Origin: Gammaproteobacteria bacterium
GTDB taxonomy: Bacteria > Pseudomonadota > Gammaproteobacteria > SZUA-229
Direction of reading: 5' to 3'
Length of the DNA stretch: 38,961 bases
Assembly: GCA_029881035.1 (NCBI GenBank)
Contig: JAOUNI010000023.1
Span: 1-38,961 of the forward strand
The notes under the pieces were generated by a model. The model saw nothing but the letters and a program-made list of their open reading frames with translations. It ran no database searches and was not told the origin of the DNA. The position numbers and the translations under genes were made by a program. Below, piece after piece: positions 7,872-15,921 of the stretch. The first letter of the stretch is position 1, and each line of letters begins with the position of its first letter.

Positions 7872-8438
7872 ATGAGCCATAAATGGAATAAAAACCCGAC
7901 GCTCAGTTTTATCGTTGCACCCATTATTCTAATGCTGATACTTGCCGTCAGTTTTGAAAATAGTGCAGCAGCCAGAAGTGAAAAAAGTTTCGTCGAGCTG
8001 ACCGCATCAAACCACAGCAAAACACTGAATGATGTTTATAGCTTTGGACTGTACTCTTCGATTACAGGCAGCTCGAAATTAAGGACTTATGCTGGCGTGC
8101 AGTTTATGGAATTTGAACAGGCTACGCCCGGTGAAAACAGCTCAGCAATAAAGATTCTTATCGGTCAAACCTTCGGACAAACTTTTTCACCATTTTATGA
8201 AGTGGGCACCGATGTTTTCGGTTTATTCTATTTGCTCGACAATAACAAAGAAACTGATACATGTAGCACTGACCAGCAGTGTGCTATCGATTTTTACTTT
8301 CGCATCGGCGTGAGAATAAAATTAAATGAAAACCTGATTCTGGGCCTGTTTCATGAGAATATCGACTTTGGCGATTTTCACGCCAGTCTTTCAGGCGAAC
8401 ATCGTTATGTAGGAAGCAGTTTTGGATTTGAGTTTTAG
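7872..8438 (+). CDS. Small predicted outer-membrane beta-barrel-like protein
   Basis: A 188-residue protein with a hydrophobic segment at residues 12-27 followed by an Ala-rich region (NSAAARS), fitting a signal peptide. After it, alternating polar and hydrophobic stretches rich in Gly, Phe and Tyr (DVYSFGLYSSI, LRTYAGVQFMEF, IKILIGQTFG, SPFYEVGTDVF, FYFRIGVRIKL) look like beta strands. The chain ends in GSSFGFEF with a terminal phenylalanine, typical of proteins inserted by the BAM complex. Two cysteines (DTCSTDQQCAID) sit in a probable loop and could form a disulfide. It follows mlaA by 18 bp, so they are likely co-transcribed. No named family was recognised, and the specific role is unknown. 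Confidence 0.75.
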   Translation: MSHKWNKNPTLSFIVAPIILMLILAVSFENSAAARSEKSFVELTASNHSKTLNDVYSFGLYSSITGSSKLRTYAGVQFMEFEQATPGENSSAIKILIGQTFGQTFSPFYEVGTDVFGLFYLLDNNKETDTCSTDQQCAIDFYFRIGVRIKLNENLILGLFHENIDFGDFHASLSGEHRYVGSSFGFEF

Positions 8439-8511
8439 CTTCTGTGAAAATATCGATGACATTATGATAACGCCATCAAACAAGTATTGTACAAACCAGA
8501 CCCTCGCGTAG

Positions 8512-9198
8512 TTAGACAATATTAAATCGCAATTTATATAGCTCCTCAAGAGTACTTGAGCGATCTTTATAATCAATCAAATCACCAATTTCAATAACTA
8601 TTTTTAAATCTCTGGTATCATTTTTTATTGATTCCATCAGAATCTGATTGGCGTTTGTTTTTATAAAAACTGGCAATATCGGCAATCTATTTTTAATCGC
8701 AATAATTTGAGAGCCTTCCTTAAACTCTGCCAGAACCGAATCAGTTTTATTACGCGTACCTTCCGGAAAAACGAATATCGAATTTCCATCGGCAACATTG
8801 GTTTTAATTTCTTTGAAAAAAGAACTCATCTGCTTGGAATCCCGGTCCAGCAAAATGGTGCCTGCATTACGTGTAAACATACCGAAGAAAAATGAATTGT
8901 AGAGTTCCTTTTTGGCAATCCATAAACCATGAACACCAAGATGCTGTAATGCAATTTCAATAACCAATGGATCTATAATACTTCGATGATTTGAGACAAC
9001 AAGATACTGCCCTCCTTTAATTAACTTCTCTGCACCTTCAACCTCAACACTAATATGCAAACGTGACATCAGTTTTTCTGCATACTCAAGTCTAAGCCTA
9101 CTTTTTTCATTAACATCAGGAGTTCTTCTCAATTCGAAGCCATATTTATTTGTCAAAAAGAGCGCATAAAAAGCTATTTTTATCTGATTAAGAGTCAA
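8512..9198 (-). CDS. PlsC-family 1-acylglycerol-3-phosphate acyltransferase-like protein
   Basis: Lysophospholipid acyltransferase family; the usual reaction puts a second acyl chain on lysophosphatidic acid at the inner membrane. The 228-residue protein has the catalytic NHRSIIDP (an H-X4-D motif, His71 and Asp76) and the substrate-binding FPEGTRNK at residues 144-151, with LLDRD between them. The start is TTG at 9198 with GGGAG about eight bases upstream; no in-frame ATG before residue 44 would keep the domain whole. It follows relA by about 80 bp on the same strand. The gene is noticeably AT-rich compared with lpxB. Whether it acts on lysophosphatidic acid or another lyso-lipid cannot be told. 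Confidence 0.88.
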   Translation of the reverse strand: MTLNQIKIAFYALFLTNKYGFELRRTPDVNEKSRLRLEYAEKLMSRLHISVEVEGAEKLIKGGQYLVVSNHRSIIDPLVIEIALQHLGVHGLWIAKKELYNSFFFGMFTRNAGTILLDRDSKQMSSFFKEIKTNVADGNSIFVFPEGTRNKTDSVLAEFKEGSQIIAIKNRLPILPVFIKTNANQILMESIKNDTRDLKIVIEIGDLIDYKDRSSTLEELYKLRFNIV

Positions 9199-9279
9199 AA
9201 AAGGTCTCCCGGAAACATACTGCTAAAAATTTTTCGAATCATACCAGAATTGCACTCACTAAAAAATCATCTATCGTGA

Positions 9280-11445
9280 CTATCGCGGTGAATTGGAGCC
9301 GCGCATCACTTCAACCACATTGGGGAGCTGGCCAATTTTGTCCATAACTCGTGTCAACTGTTGAAGATCGTTAATTTCTATTGTCACCGCCATGCGTGCT
9401 GTTTGTTGTTTTTTGTCCGACAGCGTATTCACAGCGAGTACGTTTACCTTATCGTTCGCCAGCGTATTAATGATATCGCCCAGCAGGCCCTGGCGATCAA
9501 TTGTGTTAATAATCAGGCTAACCGGGTAAGCCTCACTTTCTTTGCCTCCCCACTCAACATCAATCAGACGGGCGACATCTTCTCCATTCATATTTATGAT
9601 ATTCACACAGTCTTTGCGATGAATACTGATACCCTTTCCGCGAGTAATAAAACCAATAATTTCATCGCCCGGTATCGGCTTGCAGCAGCTCGCCATGGTC
9701 GTCAAAAGATTGCCAACACCTCGAACGTTAATCTGACTGGGTGATGCTTTTTCAAAATTACGCAGAGCTTTGGGCACGACAGGAATTGCAACTTCCTTCG
9801 CATCCTGCCGTTGCTCCTGAAGCGCAGCCGACAACTGTGATATCGAAAAGTCTCCACGACCTAAAGCAATAAATAATTCTTCTGCTGAAGGCTGCTTGCA
9901 GGCTTTCAGCAGAACATCCTGATCGGGTCGGACGCCCTGGCGTTTTACTTCACGCTCATAAAGCGCTTTGCCATCAGTGAGATTCTTGTCCCTGTCCTGA
10001 TGTTTAAACCAGCTACGTACACGATTACGCGCCCGCGATGTTTTGATGTAACCCAGATGTGGAATCGCCCAGTCGCGCACCGGTGCTGCCTCTTTGGTAG
10101 TGAGAATCTCAATCTGCTCACCGTTTTTCAACTCATAAGTAAGCTGCACGATACGACCGTTGACTTTGGCACCACGACAACGATGACCCACTTCGGTATG
10201 CACCGCATAAGCAAAATCAATCGGTGTTGCGCCCTGCGGCAAATCAATCACCCTTCCTTCTGGCGTCAATACATAAACACGATCCTGAAACATTTCGGCG
10301 CGAAAATTATCGAGCAAATCTTCATCGCGAGTTTGTTCGGCATCCAGTAATTTTCGTAGTGAGTTGATACTGGCCTGCAAACTGGCATCCGCCTGTTTAC
10401 CTTCTTTATAACGCCAGTGAGCAGCCACACCGTGCTCGGCAAACTCGTCCATCGGTTTTGTTCTGATCTGTATTTCAAATGGCTTACCATATGGGCCCCA
10501 CACAGCAGTATGCAGAGATTGGTAACCATTATCCTTGGGATTAGCGATGTAATCATCAAACTCTTTTTCGATGTGTCGCCACAGACCATGCACCAGCCCC
10601 AGTGTCATGTAACACTCAGCCACATTTTCAACAACAATTCTCACCGCTCTAACATCAAATAACTCATCAAAATTGCGATGCTTGGCAGTCATTTTTTTCC
10701 AGATACTATAGATATGCTTGGGACGGCCATAAACTTCAGCTTTAACACCAGCAGCATGCAGTTCCTGTTTTAGTGTGTCTACGACCTGAACAATAAAGTC
10801 TTCGCGTTCTTCTCTCTTCTCATCCAGATAGGAAGCAATACGCTGGTAGGTTTCTGGCTCCAGATATCTAAATGAAAGATCTTCCAACTCCCATTTCAGC
10901 TGACCAATACCCAGGCGATTGGCAATCGGAGCGTAAATATCCAATGTTTCTCTGGCCACAGCCTGTTGCTGCTCAGATGAAGCCTGTTTCAACTGACGCA
11001 GTCGCTGCACACGATAAGCCAGTTTGATCAACACCACTCTGACATCTTCGACCATCGACAGCAGCATACGGCGCAACCGTTCAGCCTGGTCAGGGGTGTC
11101 GTCTATGTCGTACACTTTAAAGGCATGCAAGCGACAGACGTTTCTCACCATGCTCATGATTTTTCTGCCAAAAATCGACTCTAAACCATCAGCCTCGGGA
11201 GACTCCATCAACTGGCTGCTGCTCAACAAACCAACTATCAATGTGGTTTCATCCGAGCCCAGTTCGCTCAAAAGAACAGCGACATCAAGACTGCTGGGCA
11301 TATTATTGTCTGCGGGCAAAGACCAGACAATTTCACAGGCTTGCCGCAATAGAGCGTCATCTTCAACAGAAGACGCTATCAAGCGAACATATTCATCAAG
11401 TGAATAACGCTGTTTTATCTGACTATATTGGCGGGTACTCTGCAT
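9280..11445 (-). CDS. relA: Monofunctional (p)ppGpp synthetase RelA
   Basis: Makes (p)ppGpp from ATP and GTP or GDP when uncharged tRNA enters the ribosome. From ATG 11445 it has 721 residues. The N-terminal hydrolase-like domain has lost the metal-binding HD and ED residues (LLSSSQLMESP where SpoT has HDVIEDT), so it should not degrade ppGpp. The synthetase domain carries YGRPKHIYSIWKKM, the EFDD signature of RelA-type enzymes at about 295-298, and NGYQSLHT. A TGS domain, the cysteine-containing segment MASCCKPIPGDEI and a C-terminal ACT domain follow. An upstream TTG (11466) is an alternative start. The ATG lies in a perfect 10-bp hairpin and no clear Shine-Dalgarno sequence is visible. Fur is encoded just upstream on the same strand. 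Confidence 0.95.
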   Translation of the reverse strand: MQSTRQYSQIKQRYSLDEYVRLIASSVEDDALLRQACEIVWSLPADNNMPSSLDVAVLLSELGSDETTLIVGLLSSSQLMESPEADGLESIFGRKIMSMVRNVCRLHAFKVYDIDDTPDQAERLRRMLLSMVEDVRVVLIKLAYRVQRLRQLKQASSEQQQAVARETLDIYAPIANRLGIGQLKWELEDLSFRYLEPETYQRIASYLDEKREEREDFIVQVVDTLKQELHAAGVKAEVYGRPKHIYSIWKKMTAKHRNFDELFDVRAVRIVVENVAECYMTLGLVHGLWRHIEKEFDDYIANPKDNGYQSLHTAVWGPYGKPFEIQIRTKPMDEFAEHGVAAHWRYKEGKQADASLQASINSLRKLLDAEQTRDEDLLDNFRAEMFQDRVYVLTPEGRVIDLPQGATPIDFAYAVHTEVGHRCRGAKVNGRIVQLTYELKNGEQIEILTTKEAAPVRDWAIPHLGYIKTSRARNRVRSWFKHQDRDKNLTDGKALYEREVKRQGVRPDQDVLLKACKQPSAEELFIALGRGDFSISQLSAALQEQRQDAKEVAIPVVPKALRNFEKASPSQINVRGVGNLLTTMASCCKPIPGDEIIGFITRGKGISIHRKDCVNIINMNGEDVARLIDVEWGGKESEAYPVSLIINTIDRQGLLGDIINTLANDKVNVLAVNTLSDKKQQTARMAVTIEINDLQQLTRVMDKIGQLPNVVEVMRGSNSPR

Positions 11446-11465
11446 GGCATGAATTATGCCATGCA
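11441..11465. promoter_or_regulatory. Perfect hairpin over the relA start
   Basis: TGCATGGCAT (11441-11450) and ATGCCATGCA (11456-11465) are perfect inverted arms with a 5-base loop. On the minus strand the relA ATG (11445-11443) lies within the 3' arm, so the relA mRNA could hide its own start codon. No Shine-Dalgarno sequence is obvious before it. A regulatory role is an inference. Confidence 0.5.
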
Positions 11466-11501
11466 AAACATGAAGACTGGATATTTAAAAAAACGACTAG
11501 C

Positions 11502-11915
11502 TCATTTTTTCTGGCAATCACCGCAACGTCCATACAGAGTCAGGCTATGGTCTGTAACTTCATAACCCTTTCTTTCGGCAATTTTATCCTGCTGCGCTTC
11601 AATAGTTTCATCGAAAAACTCTTCTACTTTGCCACAGGTCACACAAACGATATGGTCATGATGCCCGGAACGACTGAGTTCAAAAACAGCCTGTCCACCT
11701 TCAAAATGATGTCGAGTGACCAGCCCAGCCGCCTCAAACTGTGTCAACACACGATAAACTGTGGCCAGACCAACTTCTTCACCACTATCCAGTAATGCCC
11801 TGTATATCTCTTCTGCACTCTGGTGCCGAACCGATGAATCTTCTAGAAATTCAAGAATTTTCATTCTGGGCAAAGTGATTTTAAGCCCGGCTTTTTTCAG
11901 ATCATTAGATTCCAT
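11502..11915 (-). CDS. fur: Ferric uptake regulator Fur
   Basis: Iron-responsive repressor; with Fe(II) bound, the dimer blocks iron-uptake promoters. The open frame extends upstream, but the family alignment starts at ATG 11915 (MESNDLKKAGLKITLPRMKIL), giving 137 residues. A winged helix covers residues about 1-80 (QSAEEIYRALL, LATVYRVLTQFEAAGLV). The metal-site segment RHHFEGGQAVFELS and the HHDHIVCVTCGKVEEF block are typical of Fur, and a second CGDC pair lies near the C-terminus for structural zinc. It is divergent from bamE across 81 bp, a conserved gammaproteobacterial arrangement, and lies directly upstream of relA. No clear Fur box was seen in the intergenic region. Confidence 0.96.
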   Translation of the reverse strand: MESNDLKKAGLKITLPRMKILEFLEDSSVRHQSAEEIYRALLDSGEEVGLATVYRVLTQFEAAGLVTRHHFEGGQAVFELSRSGHHDHIVCVTCGKVEEFFDETIEAQQDKIAERKGYEVTDHSLTLYGRCGDCQKK

Positions 11916-11996
11916 AGTAATTTTTCTACTGATTATGCAAGTTAAATACGTTAATATCCTCTGGCGACATGCTAAACCACTTCGATCAAAATACCT

Positions 11997-12410
11997 ATGC
12001 TTAATCACTCACGTTTTAATAAATTTGTAATTTTATTGACCTCAATCACACTCTTTTCGACATTTATAAGTTCGTGTGCTAACTGGTTACCCGAAGCTCA
12101 CAGACAGGATGTGCTTCAGGGCAATGAAATCAAGCAGGAAATGCTGAACAAAATACACCCTGGTATGAATAAAAGCGAAATTACCTCAATAATAGGCAAT
12201 CCCTCGCTCAAAGATCCCTTCCATGCCAATCGTTGGGACTACATTTACCGATTTATTCCAGGCAGGCAAGAAGCTGAGCAGTCACGTTTAACACTGTATT
12301 TTGAGGGTGAAAAGCTGATCAGAATTGATGACAGTGAATACAAAGAACCCAGATCACTGGATGGCAGTGAAGATAAAGAGCCTAAACCACTGGATGCAAA
12401 GGAAGAATAG
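11997..12410 (+). CDS. bamE: Outer membrane assembly lipoprotein BamE (SmpA)
   Basis: Small lipoprotein of the BAM complex, which folds beta-barrels into the outer membrane. The 137-residue precursor has a hydrophobic signal ending FISSC, with Cys27 as the likely lipidated residue. The mature part has QGNEIKQEMLNKIHPGMNKSEI, then IGNPSLKDPFHANRWDYIYRF and a final strand LTLYFEGEKLIRID, the BamE fold. The usual protein ends about here, but this one continues with an acidic tail built from two 11-residue repeats (SEYKEPRSLDG and SEDKEPKPLDA). It is divergent from fur and convergent with rnfH, as in the common smpB-ratA-rnfH-bamE-fur neighbourhood. Confidence 0.94.
   Translation: MLNHSRFNKFVILLTSITLFSTFISSCANWLPEAHRQDVLQGNEIKQEMLNKIHPGMNKSEITSIIGNPSLKDPFHANRWDYIYRFIPGRQEAEQSRLTLYFEGEKLIRIDDSEYKEPRSLDGSEDKEPKPLDAKEE
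12330..12395 (+). repeat. 33-bp imperfect tandem repeat inside bamE
   Basis: Two 33-base units (12330-12362 and 12363-12395) match at 26 of 33 positions and encode two similar 11-residue acidic and proline-containing units at the BamE C-terminus. The frame is kept. Confidence 0.8.
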
Positions 12411-12421
12411 AGCTTAAAATC

Positions 12422-12760
12422 TTAATCTTCGCTTCCACTACTACCGCCTTTTTTAGTAGCCTTGCCTTCTTCAGCGCGTTTTCGCCGCACTTCCTTAGGG
12501 TCCGCAATCAGCGGGCGATAAATCTCAACTCGATCAGCATCCTGCAGGACAGTGGTCATGGCTACGGCCTTACCAAAGATACCAACTTTACTGTTTTCAA
12601 TATCCAGGTCCGGGAATTTCATCATGATACCCGACTGCACAATGGCACCACCCACCGTTGTGCCTAAGTCAACATTAACCGGTAAAATCAACTGTTTATC
12701 GGGTTCCGCATAAGCGACTTCAATATTGATGGTTTTAGTGTTTGTTTCAGTCTCGCTCAC
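12422..12760 (-). CDS. rnfH: RnfH family protein (RatB, UPF0125)
   Basis: Small ubiquitin-like-fold protein of uncertain function, found with ratA in most gammaproteobacteria. With a GTG start at 12760 it has 112 residues; GAGG lies six bases upstream and the reading begins MSETETNTKTINIEVAYAEP. Starting at the earlier ATG (12793) would run far into ratA without an alignment reason. Core motifs are VAYAEPDKQ, SKVGIFGKAV, DADRVEIYRPLIADPKEVRRKRAEE. The C-terminus is Gly and Ser rich. It overlaps ratA by 14 bp, showing tight translational linkage. It is convergent with bamE with only 11 bp between stops. Confidence 0.92.
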   Translation of the reverse strand: MSETETNTKTINIEVAYAEPDKQLILPVNVDLGTTVGGAIVQSGIMMKFPDLDIENSKVGIFGKAVAMTTVLQDADRVEIYRPLIADPKEVRRKRAEEGKATKKGGSSGSED

Positions 12761-13190
12761 CGTAGACCTCGGTTGCACGTTTACAAAAAGCATCGACCAA
12801 CGAATTGGCTATTTGCGTAAAAATAGGCTTGGCTGCAATTGACATCATCGCATTATCAAACTCAAATTCCAGCTCAAGGTTCACCCTGCAGGCACCTTCG
12901 GTTTTGAGCGGTTCAAATAACCAGAAACCACGTAACTGCCTGAATGGGCCGTTCACCAGCTCCATGTCGATTCGGCTATTTTTAGTCAACCGATTCTGCG
13001 TGGTAAAGCTTTTATTCAATACGCCTTTGGCTATCTCGACTGTCGCCCGCATTTCGGTCTCAGTTTCACTCTGCACAGACGATGATCGGCACCAGGGTAA
13101 AAATTTTCCATACGAACCGACATCATTCACCAGTTCATACATTTCTGCAGCTGAGTAATTCACCAGCGCACTTCGTTTTATTAATGACAA
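12747..13190 (-). CDS. ratA: RatA family START-like (coenzyme Q-binding type) protein
   Basis: Member of the polyketide cyclase/START-like family including RatA and Coq10. In Escherichia coli RatA was reported to interfere with 70S ribosome assembly, while Coq10 homologues bind ubiquinone; which applies here is unknown. The 147-residue protein has the family features SALVNYSAAEMYELVNDVGSYGKFLPWC, then ATVEIAKGVLNKSFTTQN, NGPFRQLRGFWLFEPL and a long C-terminal helix FTQIANSLVDAFCKRA. The start is TTG at 13190 with AGGA about eight bases upstream. It begins 9 bp after the transporter gene and overlaps rnfH by 14 bp, so the three form one transcription unit. Confidence 0.92.
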   Translation of the reverse strand: MSLIKRSALVNYSAAEMYELVNDVGSYGKFLPWCRSSSVQSETETEMRATVEIAKGVLNKSFTTQNRLTKNSRIDMELVNGPFRQLRGFWLFEPLKTEGACRVNLELEFEFDNAMMSIAAKPIFTQIANSLVDAFCKRATEVYGERD

Positions 13191-13199
13191 AATACAATC

Positions 13200-14570
13200 C
13201 TAAATAACACTAACAGCCTTAAGGAACACTATTATAACGGCAATGGGGGTGACATATCTGAGTAGTATTCGCCAAAGCTTATAAAGTCCGTTATAGGTAT
13301 TCAGCTCATCACGACTGGAAGTCTCGCGCATCAGCCAGGCAGCGAAAATGGCGATAAATAAACCGCCCAGCGGTAGCATTACATTAGCCGTCAAATAATC
13401 AAGTGTATCGAAGAAACTGTAATTCTTGAATAAATACGGAATACTCCAGGTTTTATCCGACCAGATGTTGAACGAGAAGATTGTGCCCAGCCCCAGAAAC
13501 CAGGTAGCCACACCTGTCCATACCGAAGCATAAAGGCGGTTCATACCCTTATTTTCTACCAGCCAGGCAACAACAGGCTCGATCAACGAGATGGCAGAAG
13601 TCCATGCAGCAAACACTAACAGAACAAAAAAAGCTGTACCGATTAGCGTACCCGCTTCCATTTGTCCAAAGGCAATCGGCAGAGTTTTAAAGATAAGACC
13701 TGGGCCTGCCCCCGGCTCCAGACCATTGGCAAAAACGATGGGGAAAATAGCCAGGCCCGCTAGCAATGCGACAATCGTATCTGCTGCCGCGATAAACATA
13801 GTTGCCTGCACGATGGAGGTCCCTTTAGGCAGATAAGAACCGTAAACCATAATCGCGCCCATGCCTAAACTAAGGGTAAAAAAAGCATGCCCCATGGCAA
13901 TCAAAACACCTTCACGTTTGATTTCTCCCGGGGTAAACATAAATTGCACACCTTCCATAAAGTAGCCGGTTGTCATGGCATAAGCCACGACCATCAGCAG
14001 CAGCGCAAACAAAGCTGGCATCAAAAACCGAACAGCCGTTTCCAGGCCATTTTTCACACCACGAGAGACCACAATCATGGTCATCACCATGAAGATGGTA
14101 TGCCATGCCAGTAATCGTTCAGGATCTGAGACCAGATCACCAAAAACACTGTTGACGCCATCAGCGGTGGCGCCGACGAAGACACCACTGGCGGTGCGAA
14201 AAATATACGACAGAGCCCAGCCCGCAATCACGCTGTAATAAGAGAGAATCAGAAAACCGGCGATCATACCCATCCAGCCCAGCCAGACCCAGTGATCATT
14301 GCGTCGTTCCTCATCAGCCAGGGTTTTCATGGTATTAATAGGGCTTTGTCGACCCCGACGTCCGAGCATGATCTCCGCTATCATGATAGGCACACCAATC
14401 AGGACGATGCACAGCAGGTAAACCAGCACGAAGGTGCCACCACCATTTTCGCCGGTGATATAGGGGAATTTCCAGATATTACCCAGACCAACGGCTGAGC
14501 CCGTTGCAGCTAAAATAAATGCCAATCGGCTGGACCACTGCCCATGTATAGATTTCCGTTCGCTTGTCAT
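13200..14570 (-). CDS. Sodium-dependent transporter of the NSS (SNF) family
   Basis: Sodium-coupled symporter of the neurotransmitter:sodium symporter family; bacterial members such as LeuT, MhsT and TnaT carry amino acids. The protein has 456 residues from ATG 14570, supported by AGGTGG five bases upstream; an in-frame GTG at 14579 is less likely. The first membrane segment shows the signature FILAATGSAVGLGNIWKFPY followed by GGGTFVLVYL, the unwound helix that binds sodium and substrate. About eleven or twelve hydrophobic segments follow, ending in a C-terminal helix after a charged loop near LMRETSSRDEL. It lies upstream of ratA by 9 bp and so joins a conserved cluster where a transporter is not usual. 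Substrate cannot be predicted. Confidence 0.94.
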   Translation of the reverse strand: MTSERKSIHGQWSSRLAFILAATGSAVGLGNIWKFPYITGENGGGTFVLVYLLCIVLIGVPIMIAEIMLGRRGRQSPINTMKTLADEERRNDHWVWLGWMGMIAGFLILSYYSVIAGWALSYIFRTASGVFVGATADGVNSVFGDLVSDPERLLAWHTIFMVMTMIVVSRGVKNGLETAVRFLMPALFALLLMVVAYAMTTGYFMEGVQFMFTPGEIKREGVLIAMGHAFFTLSLGMGAIMVYGSYLPKGTSIVQATMFIAAADTIVALLAGLAIFPIVFANGLEPGAGPGLIFKTLPIAFGQMEAGTLIGTAFFVLLVFAAWTSAISLIEPVVAWLVENKGMNRLYASVWTGVATWFLGLGTIFSFNIWSDKTWSIPYLFKNYSFFDTLDYLTANVMLPLGGLFIAIFAAWLMRETSSRDELNTYNGLYKLWRILLRYVTPIAVIIVFLKAVSVI

Positions 14571-14711
14571 TTTTACCACCTGATACAGAAAAACGTGTCG
14601 TGAGATTATACAATCCTGCCGCCGAAGGCAAAGTCTCGGTACAAATTCACACGCAGCATGTATACTTTGCCCCGCTTTAGCTCAATCCATTTTTTTCACG
14701 CACTACCATAC

Positions 14712-15191
14712 ATGGCCAAAAAGAATAGCAAGAAGACTCCTTCCAATAATATCGCGCTCAATCGCAAGGCGCGTCATGATTATATTGTGGAGGAGCATTT
14801 TGAGGCCGGTCTGGTGCTGGAAGGCTGGGAAGTAAAGAGCCTGCGCGATCACCGGGTGCAAATCGGCGAGAGCTATATTATCGTGCACAAAGGTGAGCTG
14901 ATCTGGTTTGGCGGCCAGATTACCCCTTTACTGTCGGCCTCTACTCACATCCATCCCGATCCTAAACGCGCACGCAAGTTACTGATGCATAGACGTGAAA
15001 TCGACCGCCTCATTGGTCAGGTCGAACGCAAAGGTTACACGCTTTTACCGCTCGCCCTGTACTGGAAACATGGACGGGTGAAGATGGATGTCGGCGTCGC
15101 CAAGGGTAAAAAAGAGCACGACAAACGCGCCGCTGACAAGGAGCGTGACTGGGATCGGGAAAAACAGCGCACGCTCAAACATAAACGCTGA
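14712..15191 (+). CDS. smpB: SsrA-binding protein SmpB
   Basis: Binds tmRNA and brings it to stalled ribosomes for trans-translation. From ATG 14712 the length is 159 residues, the normal size; the open frame extends 18 codons upstream, but the family starts at the Lys-rich MAKKNSKK segment. Conserved parts are [51 protein letters not shown] and [19 protein letters not shown]. The C-terminal tail ([20 protein letters not shown]) enters the ribosome mRNA channel. No ssrA gene is recognised in the window. It is divergent from the transporter gene and convergent with dnaQ. Confidence 0.96.
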   Translation: MAKKNSKKTPSNNIALNRKARHDYIVEEHFEAGLVLEGWEVKSLRDHRVQIGESYIIVHKGELIWFGGQITPLLSASTHIHPDPKRARKLLMHRREIDRLIGQVERKGYTLLPLALYWKHGRVKMDVGVAKGKKEHDKRAADKERDWDREKQRTLKHKR

Positions 15192-15219
15192 GCCCGGCCT
15201 GGGAATCTAAGTTTTTAGC

Positions 15220-15918
15220 TCAGGAAGACGGCCACAGGCAGGACTCGCCCATATTGCCAAGAATATCCCGATGCGCCAACAGCTCGGCGTCATTGGCCTT
15301 GATGACACTCAAACGTTCCCGTTCACCGGATAATCGCCGCTGCTCGACGGTGATACCGATTTTTGGTTCTTCCTGCTCGCTCTCCAGCATCAGGTGCACC
15401 TGACCCCCGGTCATTCTCAGATAGACTTCGGCAAGAATCTCGGCATCGAGCAAAGCGCCATGCAGTTCGCGTTGCGAGTTATTGACATCGAAGTGCTTAC
15501 ACAGGGCATCGAGATTGTTTTTCTGTCCCGGGCGCATCTTGCGCGCCATCACCAGGGTATCGATGACATTGCAGTAAGTTGAAATATCACCTAACTGCGT
15601 ACCCGCCATACGAAGCTCATGATCAAGAAAACCGACATCGAAGGGTGCATTGTGAATAATCAGTTCAGCGCCACGGATATAATTCAGGAAGTCACTGACA
15701 ATATCGGTAAATCGTGGTTTGTCCTGCAAAAACTCCGTGGTAATGCCATGAACTTCCAGAGCAGCTTCGTCACTTTCACGGTCAGGTTGTAAATACTGAT
15801 GGTAGTTATTGCCAGTTAATTTCCGCCCAATCAACTCCACACAACCAATTTCAATAATCCGATGCCCCTGTTTGGGTTCGAGGCCGGTTGTTTCAGTATC
15901 CAGTACGATTTGTCTCAT
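15220..15918 (-). CDS. dnaQ: DNA polymerase III epsilon subunit (proofreading exonuclease)
   Basis: 3'-5' exonuclease that proofreads for the replicative polymerase. The 232-residue protein has the DnaQ-type exonuclease motifs: Exo I VLDTETTGLEP at residues 5-15, Exo II around IIHNAPFDVGFLDHEL, and Exo III HGALLDAEILAEVYL with catalytic His and Asp. The C-terminal part (from about residue 185) should bind the alpha subunit, which is encoded in the same window by dnaE. The start ATG at 15918 is preceded by GAGGGA, which is formed by the last codons of rnhA. The two genes are 3 bp apart and co-directional, unlike the divergent arrangement in Escherichia coli. Confidence 0.96.
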   Translation of the reverse strand: MRQIVLDTETTGLEPKQGHRIIEIGCVELIGRKLTGNNYHQYLQPDRESDEAALEVHGITTEFLQDKPRFTDIVSDFLNYIRGAELIIHNAPFDVGFLDHELRMAGTQLGDISTYCNVIDTLVMARKMRPGQKNNLDALCKHFDVNNSQRELHGALLDAEILAEVYLRMTGGQVHLMLESEQEEPKIGITVEQRRLSGERERLSVIKANDAELLAHRDILGNMGESCLWPSS

Positions 15919-15921
15919 TGT

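Noticed and set aside
9280-11445. Bifunctional SpoT instead of RelA
   Set aside because: The HD and ED metal-binding residues of the hydrolase are missing and the synthetase carries the EFDD signature of RelA.
11241-11795. Plus-strand frame of 184 residues opposite relA and fur
   Set aside because: Antisense to two certain genes with no start signal or family motif.
11916-12008. Longer fur reading frame
   Set aside because: The extra 31 residues do not match Fur, lack a start signal and would run through the bamE start; the family start is at 11915.
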